Positions 36,658 through 44,585 of a DNA stretch of 64,000 bases are shown here, piece by piece. The number at the start of each line of letters is the position of its first letter. Position 1 is the stretch's first letter. Position numbers and translations under genes: made by a program. Below the pieces are notes generated by a model. It did not search any database. It was not told where the DNA came from and was given only the letters and a program-made list of their open reading frames with translations. This DNA comes from Bacteroidaceae bacterium (GTDB taxonomy: Bacteria; Bacteroidota; Bacteroidia; Bacteroidales; Bacteroidaceae): assembly GCA_017940605.1 (NCBI GenBank), contig JAGAYF010000040.1, positions 32,146-96,145 on the forward strand, written 5' to 3'.

Positions 36658-37809
36658 CTATGGCTTCTCAGCCCATCGCTCCAGTGCCTCCATCAATTTG
36701 TGGCCATGAATGTCCTTCATCATGACGCGGCCGTTGGGAGCTATGATTATGGTATAGGGAATGTGATTCACACCGTTTATGCGCGCCGCATGACAGTCCC
36801 AGCCTTTTAAATCGCTCAACTGCATCCATTCCATACCCATGTCCTTGACTGCCTGCTTCCACTTTGCCTCATCCTTATCCAATGATATGCCTATGAATTC
36901 GATCCCCCTGTCCTTAAATCTTTGATACATTTCGACCATCAGGGGCATATCGGCACGGCAGGAGGGACACCAACTCGCCCAAAAGTCCAGAACGACATAG
37001 CTGCTCTGCTCGGCATAGTCGGACAGCCTGACTACGCGTCCGTTGATGTCCTTCATTGCAAAATCATGATAGCCGTCGCCGGGAATGCACAGATGTTCAT
37101 TCTCCACATAGCGGCTGACGCGCTTGTATGCCTTGGTTTCCTTGAACATTTCCGGCAGTTGCTCCAAGGTTTGCTCGGAAATGGTCATCCCCAATTGGTT
37201 ACAATTCTGGGCTGCTATGGTCAGGGCCAGGAGCGTCTTGGGATGGGCACGCAGATACTGGGTGTGCAGCCTTGCTTCCACTTCGTTCAAACTGTCCAAC
37301 GTCGCCTCGGCCCGCCAGCGGACCTCGCGCGGTTGCGTTGCATCTTCAAAAAGAGTCTCAGTTGCCTGGATTTGCTGTTCCAAAGGAGCTTTTTCCTGCA
37401 TCAAACTAAAGTAGGCCTCATTGGATTCAGACCCGGACGCACGCAGCAGGCCACTCTTCTTGTCTGTTCGCACGCTGATTTCATCACAATCGACAAACAG
37501 CCACAGTTCCTGGGCATTGTCCCTATCGTCTACTACCTTCAACTTGTGCAATGTGGGTACTGCCTCTTGTTCTACGGGCAAGAGGAATCTTCCATCAACG
37601 ATACCGACGGAATCGACATATTCCACTTTTCCCACTCCAACGGTTGATTCGGAAACAAGGACTTTCTTCCATCCTTGCTCCTTTCCAAGCTGACCCTTCA
37701 CCTCACACTTCATGGTAGAGGTCTGCACATTGCGTTCCTTTCGCTGCGCACTACCCCCTGTCATTGACAAAAAGCAGCACATACCTAACAACAATATCTT
37801 TTCTCTCAT
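36658..37809 (-). CDS. Exported TlpA-like thiol-disulfide oxidoreductase
   Basis: A 383-residue exported protein with a signal peptide (first ~21, ending GGSAQ). Residues about 30-115 resemble DUF4369 (GQLGKEQGWKKVLVSES, VDGRFLLPVEQEAVPTL), about 130-235 form a helical linker, and about 245-383 a thioredoxin/TlpA domain with the redox motif Cys281-Pro-Ser-Cys284 (FWASWCPSCRADMP) and the cis-proline region HIPYTIIIAPNGRV. It should reduce or shuffle disulfides in the periplasm. The N-terminal domain is like that of the truncated lipoprotein at 1-541, a family resemblance only. Confidence 0.88.
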   Translation of the reverse strand: MREKILLLGMCCFLSMTGGSAQRKERNVQTSTMKCEVKGQLGKEQGWKKVLVSESTVGVGKVEYVDSVGIVDGRFLLPVEQEAVPTLHKLKVVDDRDNAQELWLFVDCDEISVRTDKKSGLLRASGSESNEAYFSLMQEKAPLEQQIQATETLFEDATQPREVRWRAEATLDSLNEVEARLHTQYLRAHPKTLLALTIAAQNCNQLGMTISEQTLEQLPEMFKETKAYKRVSRYVENEHLCIPGDGYHDFAMKDINGRVVRLSDYAEQSSYVVLDFWASWCPSCRADMPLMVEMYQRFKDRGIEFIGISLDKDEAKWKQAVKDMGMEWMQLSDLKGWDCHAARINGVNHIPYTIIIAPNGRVMMKDIHGHKLMEALERWAEKP

Positions 37810-37825
37810 GTTCTGTTATTTGATG

Positions 37826-37833
37826 CAAAGATA
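37826..37833 (-). promoter_or_regulatory. Promoter -7 box, TlpA-like gene
   Basis: Minus strand TATCTTTG, 16 bases upstream of the ATG. A TTTG sits 16 bases further upstream, inside the rplI terminator stem, closer than the usual spacing. Confidence 0.5.
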
Positions 37834-37849
37834 GCAATTTTTTAAAAAA

Positions 37850-37882
37850 CAAATGTCCCGCGAAGCAATCGCGGGACATTTG
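37850..37882 (-). terminator. Intrinsic terminator of rpsF-rpsR-rplI
   Basis: Perfect 14-bp stem with a 5-base loop followed in minus-strand RNA by six T residues; 21 bases past the rplI stop. Confidence 0.85.
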
Positions 37883-37903
37883 AATATATACGTTTTAATC
37901 TAT

Positions 37904-38347
37904 TTATTCTGCCACTACCTTGAACGGAATCTCAACAGAAACTTCCTTATGAAGCTTTATCAATGCCTTGTAATCGCCTACTTCCTTGACGGAATCGACA
38001 CGGATAATGTTTCGATCAAGTTCGAAGCCTAATTTCTGGAGTGCATCAGCAATCTGGACATTAGTCACAGAACCATAGATAACACCCGTGGGGCTCACCT
38101 TCATAGGAACTTCAATTGTCTCAACTTTTGACAACTTTTCTGCCAGTGCCTCAGCATCTGCCTTGATTTTGGCCAACTTGTGAGCACGCTGCTTCAAATC
38201 TTCGGCCAAGACTTTCTTAGCTCCTTCTGATGCAATGACTGCCTTACCTGTCGGAATGAGGAAATTACGGCCATAGCCGTTCTTTACAGTCACGATATCG
38301 TTCTTGTATCCAAGCCCGACAACATCTTCTTTCAATATAATCTCCAT
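37904..38347 (-). CDS. rplI: 50S ribosomal protein L9
   Basis: A 147-residue bL9. The N-terminal domain (MEIILKEDVVGLGYKNDIVTVKNGYGRNFLIP) is the signature that binds 23S rRNA; a long connecting helix (about 40-75) leads to the C-terminal domain. Length is as expected. Third gene of the rpsF-rpsR-rplI operon, 15 bases after rpsR, ending at a strong terminator. Confidence 0.97.
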   Translation of the reverse strand: MEIILKEDVVGLGYKNDIVTVKNGYGRNFLIPTGKAVIASEGAKKVLAEDLKQRAHKLAKIKADAEALAEKLSKVETIEVPMKVSPTGVIYGSVTNVQIADALQKLGFELDRNIIRVDSVKEVGDYKALIKLHKEVSVEIPFKVVAE

Positions 38348-38362
38348 ATAATTTCCTCCTTC

Positions 38363-38635
38363 TTATTTCATCAAGTCTGTTACAAAGGGCAACAAGGCCA
38401 AATGGCGTGCACGCTTCACTGCCTGAGCCACGCGACGCTGATACTTCAACGATGTTCCTGTGATACGGCGGGGAAGTATCTTACCCTGTTCGTTTAAGAA
38501 CTTCTTTAAGTATTCAGGGTCTTTGAAATCGATATACTTAATGCCACTTTTCTTGAAACGGCAATACTTTTTCTTCTTCACATCCACCGTAGGGGGAGTC
38601 AAATACCTGATTTCTGATTTCTGTTCTACTGCCAT
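38363..38635 (-). CDS. rpsR: 30S ribosomal protein S18
   Basis: A 90-residue bS18 with [62 protein letters not shown]-type core (only the family pattern is claimed). It binds the 30S platform together with S6, whose gene precedes it with a 3-base gap. Confidence 0.97.
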   Translation of the reverse strand: MAVEQKSEIRYLTPPTVDVKKKKYCRFKKSGIKYIDFKDPEYLKKFLNEQGKILPRRITGTSLKYQRRVAQAVKRARHLALLPFVTDLMK

Positions 38636-38638
38636 GAT

Positions 38639-38980
38639 TTAGTCCTCCTTTTTGTTTCTCAGTTTTTCACGTTTTTCGGCATAAGCTGCGGCATTCTTGT
38701 CCATCTTAACCGTAAGATAACGAATTACACGCTCGTTGCGGCGGTAATCTACCTCAAGAGGTTCAATCACTGTGGGCTCTGCCTTGAAACCCATCACGAT
38801 GTAGAATCCGCTGGACTTCTTTTCAATATTGTAAGCCAGCTTCCTCATACCCCAATTCTCTTCATAGAGAATCTCTGCACCGCGAGTCGTCAAGAACTCA
38901 CGATACCTTTCAACCGCTTCCTTCATCTGTTCATCAGATAAAACGGGAGTCAAAATGAAAACGGTTTCGTACTGATTCAT
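38639..38980 (-). CDS. rpsF: 30S ribosomal protein S6
   Basis: A 113-residue bS6 ([19 protein letters not shown] start; [20 protein letters not shown] in the core; C-terminal lysine-rich tail). First gene of the rpsF-rpsR-rplI operon, read from the promoter at 39032-39062. Confidence 0.97.
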   Translation of the reverse strand: MNQYETVFILTPVLSDEQMKEAVERYREFLTTRGAEILYEENWGMRKLAYNIEKKSSGFYIVMGFKAEPTVIEPLEVDYRRNERVIRYLTVKMDKNAAAYAEKREKLRNKKED

Positions 38981-39031
38981 ACTTTCTCTGTTTAAAAATT
39001 AATACTAGTGTTAACTCAATGTTTGAGGGTG

Positions 39032-39062
39032 CAAAATTCGGTTTTTTTTTTCAAACCACAAA
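39032..39062 (-). promoter_or_regulatory. Promoter, rpsF operon (TTTG-N19-GAATTTTG)
   Basis: Minus strand TTTG at 39062-39059, a 19-base spacer containing a 10-A run, then GAATTTTG at 39039-39032; the -7 box differs from consensus only in its first base. Confidence 0.6.
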
Positions 39063-39133
39063 GTTTTTCGTGAAATTTATTTCAAAACCAAGGATTTGAA
39101 TCTACAAAACATGCAAAAACTGTATTTATTTCG

Positions 39134-39141
39134 TATTTTTG
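39134..39141 (+). promoter_or_regulatory. Promoter -7 box, marR-like gene
   Basis: TATTTTTG, 33 bases ahead of the ATG at 39175. Confidence 0.45.
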
Positions 39142-39174
39142 CAGTACCTAAAAATTACTTTTTGCCATTCGCTC

Positions 39175-39705
39175 ATGGAAAACCCCATTGACTACCGCCT
39201 AATTTTCGCACTGATGAACGGCCGCGTCAGCACAATGCTTAAGCGCCGTCTCAATGATGACTTCAAAAAGAATGATTTGAGGATATCGGGCGAGCAATGG
39301 GATGTCATCTTGGCCATTACACTGCACAACGTATGCACGCAACAAGATTTGTGCAACGCCACCTCATTCAGTAAAACCACCATGACGCGCCTACTCAATG
39401 CATTGGAGGCCAAAGGTATCATTCTGCGCGACAAGAGCCGTGTTGACTGGCGGTCCAACTACATACGCATCACAAGATTGGGTGAAAAAATACGCGAAAA
39501 GGCAAATTTCATTGCCGTACAGACACTGAAAGACTCATTGCGCGGACTGAGCAGGCAGGAAATCATCATTTCCCAAAACAGCCTCAAAACCGTCCTTAAC
39601 AACCTGAATGAGATGAGCCTAAAGAAAAATGAGAATGAAGTTGAAGAAAATATACGAAAACGCAGGGAAAAACTCATCAGGAAGTTAATCCTGCATAAAA
39701 AATAA
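39175..39705 (+). CDS. MarR-family transcriptional regulator
   Basis: A 176-residue regulator. The winged-helix DNA-binding part covers about 20-110: LRISGEQWDVILAITLHNVC, then the recognition region SFSKTTMTRLLNALEAKGII and the wing LRDKSRVDWRSNYIRITRLG. The C-terminal helices (about 115-176) should dimerise. MarR proteins usually repress nearby genes and respond to small phenolic or oxidising ligands. The only cotranscribed partner is the lipoprotein 7 bases downstream. I start at 39175 because the longer frame to 39139 begins inside the promoter. Confidence 0.85.
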   Translation: MENPIDYRLIFALMNGRVSTMLKRRLNDDFKKNDLRISGEQWDVILAITLHNVCTQQDLCNATSFSKTTMTRLLNALEAKGIILRDKSRVDWRSNYIRITRLGEKIREKANFIAVQTLKDSLRGLSRQEIIISQNSLKTVLNNLNEMSLKKNENEVEENIRKRREKLIRKLILHKK

Positions 39706-39712
39706 ATAAAAC

Positions 39713-40321
39713 ATGACTATCAAATTCACACGCGATTTACTCCTCTGCACCTTCTCCGCATTGCTATTATTATCTTCATGCCAAGAGAAAAGGTCAGAAA
39801 ATAACAAAGACGCAGAAACCAAGGAACAGCTCTTGCAAAACGATGAGGCCGATATCATACACTTAGTATCACAAAAGATCAACGGAGACCAAATTGACGG
39901 CATCAGTCTGGACACAACAGTTTCACAAATCAAGAAAATCTTTCACATTCGCCAATCCATGGTCTGCTCTGCCACTCCTACGGTAGACAACGGCGTACTT
40001 CGCAACAAACGAATGACGTGGACACTCAACTTGCAAATGGATACGCTCTTCGGAAGCGACCCCGACGCACGTCCCAACAAGATACAGATGCAAATTGGCT
40101 TGACTGAAAACGCATCACCTCAGGCCGCCGCTATCGCAGCAAAAGTTGCCGAACACTTAAACACAGAAATAAATCAGCAACAACAAATCAAGAATAGCTG
40201 GCGCTGCATCACATACAACATGGGCAACATCTATATTACCTTGACACGTAACAAAGCAGAACAAAACAAGCCAACGGCATCTGACGAAAACACTTTTGAC
40301 TTCACTTCAGCAGCAAATTAA
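39713..40321 (+). CDS. Lipoprotein of unknown function
   Basis: A 202-residue lipoprotein: signal with L-L-S-S-C (Cys23), then a charged linker and a globular part (about 45-190; ISLDTTVSQIKKIFHIRQSMVC, RMTWTLNLQMDTLFGSDPDA, QAAAIAAKVAEHLNTEINQQQQ). No family recognised. It is 7 bases after the MarR gene and likely controlled by it. Its stop codon overlaps the stop of the convergent comEC 3' part by 2 bases, and no terminator is seen. Confidence 0.7.
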   Translation: MTIKFTRDLLLCTFSALLLLSSCQEKRSENNKDAETKEQLLQNDEADIIHLVSQKINGDQIDGISLDTTVSQIKKIFHIRQSMVCSATPTVDNGVLRNKRMTWTLNLQMDTLFGSDPDARPNKIQMQIGLTENASPQAAAIAAKVAEHLNTEINQQQQIKNSWRCITYNMGNIYITLTRNKAEQNKPTASDENTFDFTSAAN

Positions 40322-40947
40322 GGACGTTGCTCTTTTAACACCAACGCGCCCTCGGTAGCCATATCATAATATGGCCAGCCACGTGCCTCCAACGCATCCA
40401 ACACCCGCCTTCGCCAACTATTCGACACAGAAGCATCCACTACTACCAAACGAGGAATGAAATATTTTTCCCAATTCCATTCCTTGCCTATTCCATACCT
40501 ATTTAAATATAGTATATCCACCACCAAGGGTTTGGATACTCGTGTCTTTTTCCACATATCTGCATCATAAACAACTATTTTTCTAGAGGCAAATTCAACT
40601 ACCCCGCCAACAGAATCTAATTTCCCCAGCATGGAGGGGGCTTTCAGCCCGTGAGCATCCAAAAACCGCTGTACAGGTGGACAGATTCGCTTTTCAGCGC
40701 TCCATAACAGGGAACGACCGTCTTTTTCAACAAACTGGACAGACGGACATGAGGGATAATTATAGAAAATAACCTGCCGATTCACTTGCTTATCAACGAC
40801 CAATCCACTAATGGCAAACAACACCAGCACTGCATAGGAAACCACCAACCAACGCCTGCTGTGTTCCTTCCATGCACTAACGATTGAAAACATTAACGCA
40901 TAGCACAAGAGCACCGTCAGCCACGAAGGATTCACTTTCACGCTCAT
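40318..40947 (-). CDS. comEC: ComEC C-terminal part, split off by an in-frame TAG
   Basis: A 209-residue open frame, MSVKVNPSWLTVLLCYALMF..., with one or two membrane spans (about 8-24, 32-50) and then a soluble part (VIFYNYPSCPSVQFVEKDGRSLLW, FIPRLVVVDASVSNSWRRRVLDALEARGW) like the C-terminal end of Bacteroidete ComEC. It is in the same frame as the preceding gene: the bases between are TGT-TAG-GAT-TGG-ATG, so only the TAG at 40954-40956 separates the two. Together they make ~698 codons, the usual length of ComEC in the group. Whether it is translated separately, by readthrough, or not at all cannot be read from sequence. Confidence 0.75.
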   Translation of the reverse strand: MSVKVNPSWLTVLLCYALMFSIVSAWKEHSRRWLVVSYAVLVLFAISGLVVDKQVNRQVIFYNYPSCPSVQFVEKDGRSLLWSAEKRICPPVQRFLDAHGLKAPSMLGKLDSVGGVVEFASRKIVVYDADMWKKTRVSKPLVVDILYLNRYGIGKEWNWEKYFIPRLVVVDASVSNSWRRRVLDALEARGWPYYDMATEGALVLKEQRP

Positions 40948-40953
40948 CCAATC

Positions 40954-42414
40954 CTAACAACGAGCCATCAACTCTACCGCATCATACATGAAATGCGATA
41001 CCCAGGCCAGGATTTTCCCTACTAACCCTTGAACAACCGGCAGCCATTCAAACAAAAAATAGAGCAATGCACTTCCCAACAATAAATATGTACAGGGAAT
41101 AACCACTACATTGGTTATCAGGAATCCCAAGGAGAACAAATGAAAATAATGAGCAGTCAATGGAGCTGCGCCCACCTGAGAAGCGACAGCTATAAAGACA
41201 AGGCCCGCCAGCCATGCCCACATACGACTGCGCGGACAACGTTTTACAAAGGACGGATAGAACAATAAGATACTGAAGACCGACATGAACGACAGTTGAA
41301 AGCCCACATCCATCAGATTCATGGGCTGCCACACCAGCAACACAATGGCGGCAAATGCCAGACTGTCCATTGCGTTCCCTTTTGCACGCATGGCATAGTG
41401 AATCAGGCCCACAGAGTACATCAATGCGGCACGACACAGACTGACGTGCAGTCCTGTCAGAAGAGCAAATCCCCATATAAAAGCCAGCAAGACTACAACA
41501 GATGCCATACGTCCCCAACGCCATCGCCCCAATGGTCGGAACAGCCACAAAATCAGGAATGTCAATACGCCTAAGTGCAAACCTGAAAGAGCCAACACGT
41601 GCGATGCCCCTACTTCAGAAAAGATACGCCGCGTCTGTGAGGAAAGTTGCCCTTTATCCCCCAATGCCATGGCTTGCAGCACTGCTTCCTGCTGGGAATG
41701 CAGTTGTAACCTATCAAATTTGCGCACCAAACATACACGATAGGTCAATGCTTTCAACCGTAGGCGTTCAAGAAAAGACAAATGCCTTCTCAGTATATTA
41801 GCATCCGCCTCTTTGACTTTTTTCACATGAGTTCCTGCAAATATTCCTCCCGAAACACCCTGTCGTCCTAGCCAAGTTGCATAATCCAATTCATCGGGAT
41901 TACCTGGATTCCGCAGTTTTTCCACGACGCCATAGAAACGAACTCCGTCACCCACATGCAAATTTTGTTGGGTGCTGTCACATAAAAACCTAAGCTGCAC
42001 CACACCGTCTTGTCCCTTTACGGCATCACCATCTACACATCCGACAATGCGTACTGGACACACCGTCGTCTTTCCCTGCCTACTGACATCACCCACAACC
42101 ACTGCCTGATAGGCTTGCGCTGTTGAAGGCCATTGTTTTTGCATACGATGAAAATGGAACAACAGCCATGTGCTTCCCAAAAGAAAGACTACGGCATACA
42201 ATAAGCCCCCAAAGACATACTCATTCCCATGTTTTTTGTAAAACGCCAGCACAAGGGTCAGGGCCACCAAAACTCCGGCAACGATAAACAGCACCGCCCC
42301 ACATGGAGCAGCACTGTAACGCATATACCATCCCAAAAGAATGCCAGCTGCCCAAGCAAGTGCCATCCGCAGCAACGGATGATTCAGCAGCAAGCGATAT
42401 AACGGATTCACCAA
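40954..42414 (-). CDS. comEC: ComEC/Rec2 competence channel, N-terminal and membrane part
   Basis: A 486-residue frame, the front of ComEC, the inner-membrane channel for single-stranded DNA uptake. Residues about 25-75 hold N-terminal membrane spans, about 80-190 an OB-like DUF4131 domain (VGDGVRFYGVVEKLRNPGNPDELDYATWLGRQGV), and about 230-470 the Competence domain (ALGDKGQLSSQTRRIFSEVGASHVLALSGLHLGVL, then repeated spans). It ends at TAG 40954-40956, beyond which the same frame continues with the gene's normal end. The start is TTG 42414 or GTG 42411, directly after the rpe stop. A disrupted gene or recoded stop are the alternatives. Confidence 0.85.
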   Translation of the reverse strand: MVNPLYRLLLNHPLLRMALAWAAGILLGWYMRYSAAPCGAVLFIVAGVLVALTLVLAFYKKHGNEYVFGGLLYAVVFLLGSTWLLFHFHRMQKQWPSTAQAYQAVVVGDVSRQGKTTVCPVRIVGCVDGDAVKGQDGVVQLRFLCDSTQQNLHVGDGVRFYGVVEKLRNPGNPDELDYATWLGRQGVSGGIFAGTHVKKVKEADANILRRHLSFLERLRLKALTYRVCLVRKFDRLQLHSQQEAVLQAMALGDKGQLSSQTRRIFSEVGASHVLALSGLHLGVLTFLILWLFRPLGRWRWGRMASVVVLLAFIWGFALLTGLHVSLCRAALMYSVGLIHYAMRAKGNAMDSLAFAAIVLLVWQPMNLMDVGFQLSFMSVFSILLFYPSFVKRCPRSRMWAWLAGLVFIAVASQVGAAPLTAHYFHLFSLGFLITNVVVIPCTYLLLGSALLYFLFEWLPVVQGLVGKILAWVSHFMYDAVELMARC

Positions 42415-43074
42415 TCAGGACAAACCTTTCAACACCAAGATTTCGTGCTGGGGGTCGGGGGCACGAAAAACGGCGCTCCCTGCTACCAACACATCAGCAC
42501 CGGCACGATAGAGCATATCGGCATTGGTACTGTCCACCCCACCGTCTACTTCTATCAAGGCCTTGCTCCCCACAGCGTCCAGCATTTGGCGCAAACGCTT
42601 TATCTTGTCAACCGTTGACGCAATGAACTTCTGACCGCCGAAGCCAGGGTTGACGCTCATCAGCAAAAACATATCGGCATCCGCCAGCACCTCTTCAATC
42701 ATGCACAGCGGCGTAGCTGGATTCAGCACCACGCCTGCCTGCATACCGGCATTGTGAATTTGCTGGATGGCCCTGTGAAGATGGGGGCACGCTTCCTGAT
42801 GGACACTCATCATGTATGCTCCCAGAGCCTTGACCTGGGGAATGAACTTTTCAGGCTGCACAATCATCAGGTGCACGTCCAGCGGTTTCTTGGCCACCCG
42901 TGCCATGGCTTCCATCACAGGAAACCCGAAGGAGATGTTGGGCACAAAGACACCATCCATCACATCCAGGTGAATCCAGTCACACTGACTGGCGTTGAGC
43001 ATCTCAACATCCTGCTGCAAGTGGGCAAAATCGGCCGCCAACATGGAGGGGGCTACCATTTTCTTCTTCATCAT
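42415..43074 (-). CDS. rpe: Ribulose-phosphate 3-epimerase
   Basis: A 219-residue TIM-barrel enzyme interconverting ribulose 5-phosphate and xylulose 5-phosphate in the pentose phosphate pathway. Motifs: VAPSMLAADFAHL, HLDVMDGVFVPNISFG (His and Asp metal ligands), DVHLMI, MSVNPGFGGQKF and IEVDGGVDSTNA. A promoter at 43095-43126 precedes it; comEC starts directly at its stop codon, so the two are translationally linked. Confidence 0.95.
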   Translation of the reverse strand: MMKKKMVAPSMLAADFAHLQQDVEMLNASQCDWIHLDVMDGVFVPNISFGFPVMEAMARVAKKPLDVHLMIVQPEKFIPQVKALGAYMMSVHQEACPHLHRAIQQIHNAGMQAGVVLNPATPLCMIEEVLADADMFLLMSVNPGFGGQKFIASTVDKIKRLRQMLDAVGSKALIEVDGGVDSTNADMLYRAGADVLVAGSAVFRAPDPQHEILVLKGLS

Positions 43075-43094
43075 TACTTATGTCTTAGCACAGG

Positions 43095-43126
43095 CAAAAT
43101 TAATAAAAAGTCACACATCCGGCAAG
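43095..43126 (-). promoter_or_regulatory. Promoter, rpe-comEC (CTTG-N20-TAATTTTG)
   Basis: Minus strand CTTG at 43126-43123, a 20-base spacer, TAATTTTG at 43102-43095; 20 bases ahead of the rpe ATG. Confidence 0.6.
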
Positions 43127-43142
43127 CTCCCAGCAAAAATCA

Positions 43143-44435
43143 TCATGGCCGCTTCGCTTCCGTGGCCGACAGCCCCAAGCGAAACCCTACATTTTCTCTC
43201 TTTCTGGGAATATATATATACCCGGATGCTTCCCCACGCTGTTGTTCACCAATTAGCAATATTGTATTAATATATGCCCTGATAATACTTGTCGTACCGC
43301 GTGCTTTGCGATAGGTGACGAAATCTTTCACGACAAGCGTATCCCTGTAGGCAATATGGCCCTCCTCATCTTCATACATATTCTCATACACCTCCGCACT
43401 CACGGAATCTCCCCAGGAGTCTTGCACCCACTCAATCGCATTGCCCGACATGTCATACAGTCCCAATTCATTGGGTTTCTTTTGACCCACGTCATAAGGC
43501 ATTCCATATCCTGATGTAGTCCAGCCTACTTCACCAAACACGTTACCGCCTGCATAAACGTAGCCCCTGCTTTGGTTACCGCCCCGCGCAGCATATTCCC
43601 ATTCCGCATTCGACAACAACCTATAGGGTCGGCCCGTCAGTTGTTGCAACCGCGCCACAAATTCCTGGCATTCGTACCAATATACCCAACTGACCGGAGC
43701 TTGCAGGTAGGGAATTGTTGATTTGTTGGGATCTTTGCCCATCACAGACATCCACAGTTCCGTAGTCACCTCCGTCTGGCCTATGTAAAAGGATGCCACA
43801 TAGACACTGCCATCATAATAGGGGGTCACATATGTACGTTTCCACTTCTCGTATGCTTTCTCATACTGTTTGGTACTATAATTGTGTCCCGTAGAATCAA
43901 AAAAGATGTCCACGCCCACGCGAGGACCGACATCTATCAGCGTGTCGGCCGCAACATATACCATGTTGAACTTAATCTTATTCACCACCTCGGCAAACGA
44001 TCCCTCAGGCAACCCTTCCAGGTGAGTAGCCTTGATACCGGTGTTCACCACGTTGAGCGACAGCGTGCGGGATTTTCCATCGGGTGGAATCACCGAAAAA
44101 GTCACCCGGGCCGCCCCTTCATTCTGCTTCGGAGACAATGTAGCGGACGACAGGCAGGAATCACCCTTCATGTAGCGCTGGTCAGCATGGACCGCAAACA
44201 CAGTCACGTCGCTGCTTTCCCACTGAAGGACCGACTGAAATTCCTTTGTGCTGCTACCATAGCACGCCACCAGGCCAACCGATTCATCAGAAGGAAGGTA
44301 CAGCGTATCGCCGTCATACAGAAAAGCCACATTCACCGTCCTGTGGGGCAAACTTCCGCCGTTGTCTGAACATGAAAAAAATGCACAGGCGGCCATCCAT
44401 ACCATCATTACCCCATATAATTGTTTTCTTTCCAT
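43143..44435 (-). CDS. Lipoprotein with formylglycine-enzyme-like (SUMF1) domain
   Basis: A 430-residue lipoprotein (hydrophobic signal, F-F-S-C, Cys22). Residues about 25-140 are an Ig-like N-terminal module; about 150-430 a FGE-sulfatase/SUMF1 fold (FYIGQTEVTTELWMSVMG, APVSWVYWYECQEFVARLQQLTG, LLSNAEWEYAARGGN, LGLYDMSGNAIEWVQDSW, ending NVGFRLGLS). The usual RGGSW..C catalytic stretch is replaced by ARGTTSIIRAYINT without cysteines, so it should not make formylglycine. Similar non-catalytic domains occur in Bacteroidete surface lipoproteins. I use ATG 44435; ATG 44441 is also possible. Confidence 0.8.
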   Translation of the reverse strand: MERKQLYGVMMVWMAACAFFSCSDNGGSLPHRTVNVAFLYDGDTLYLPSDESVGLVACYGSSTKEFQSVLQWESSDVTVFAVHADQRYMKGDSCLSSATLSPKQNEGAARVTFSVIPPDGKSRTLSLNVVNTGIKATHLEGLPEGSFAEVVNKIKFNMVYVAADTLIDVGPRVGVDIFFDSTGHNYSTKQYEKAYEKWKRTYVTPYYDGSVYVASFYIGQTEVTTELWMSVMGKDPNKSTIPYLQAPVSWVYWYECQEFVARLQQLTGRPYRLLSNAEWEYAARGGNQSRGYVYAGGNVFGEVGWTTSGYGMPYDVGQKKPNELGLYDMSGNAIEWVQDSWGDSVSAEVYENMYEDEEGHIAYRDTLVVKDFVTYRKARGTTSIIRAYINTILLIGEQQRGEASGYIYIPRKRENVGFRLGLSATEAKRP

Positions 44436-44495
44436 AAACATATATTTATTATCCTTCATTTATTCATCTATCGGTGATTTGATTTATTTTGGCGA

Positions 44496-44503
44496 CAAAT
44501 ATA
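44496..44503 (-). promoter_or_regulatory. Promoter -7 box, SUMF1-like lipoprotein
   Basis: Minus strand TATATTTG, about 60 bases upstream of the ATG; divergent from the next lipoprotein. Confidence 0.4.
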
Positions 44504-44585
44504 CGCTTTTTTCATAAATTTTTATTCACATTAGAATTATTCTTTTTATTTTTGCCCAAAAGAAAACTCCCAAACACATAGGAAA

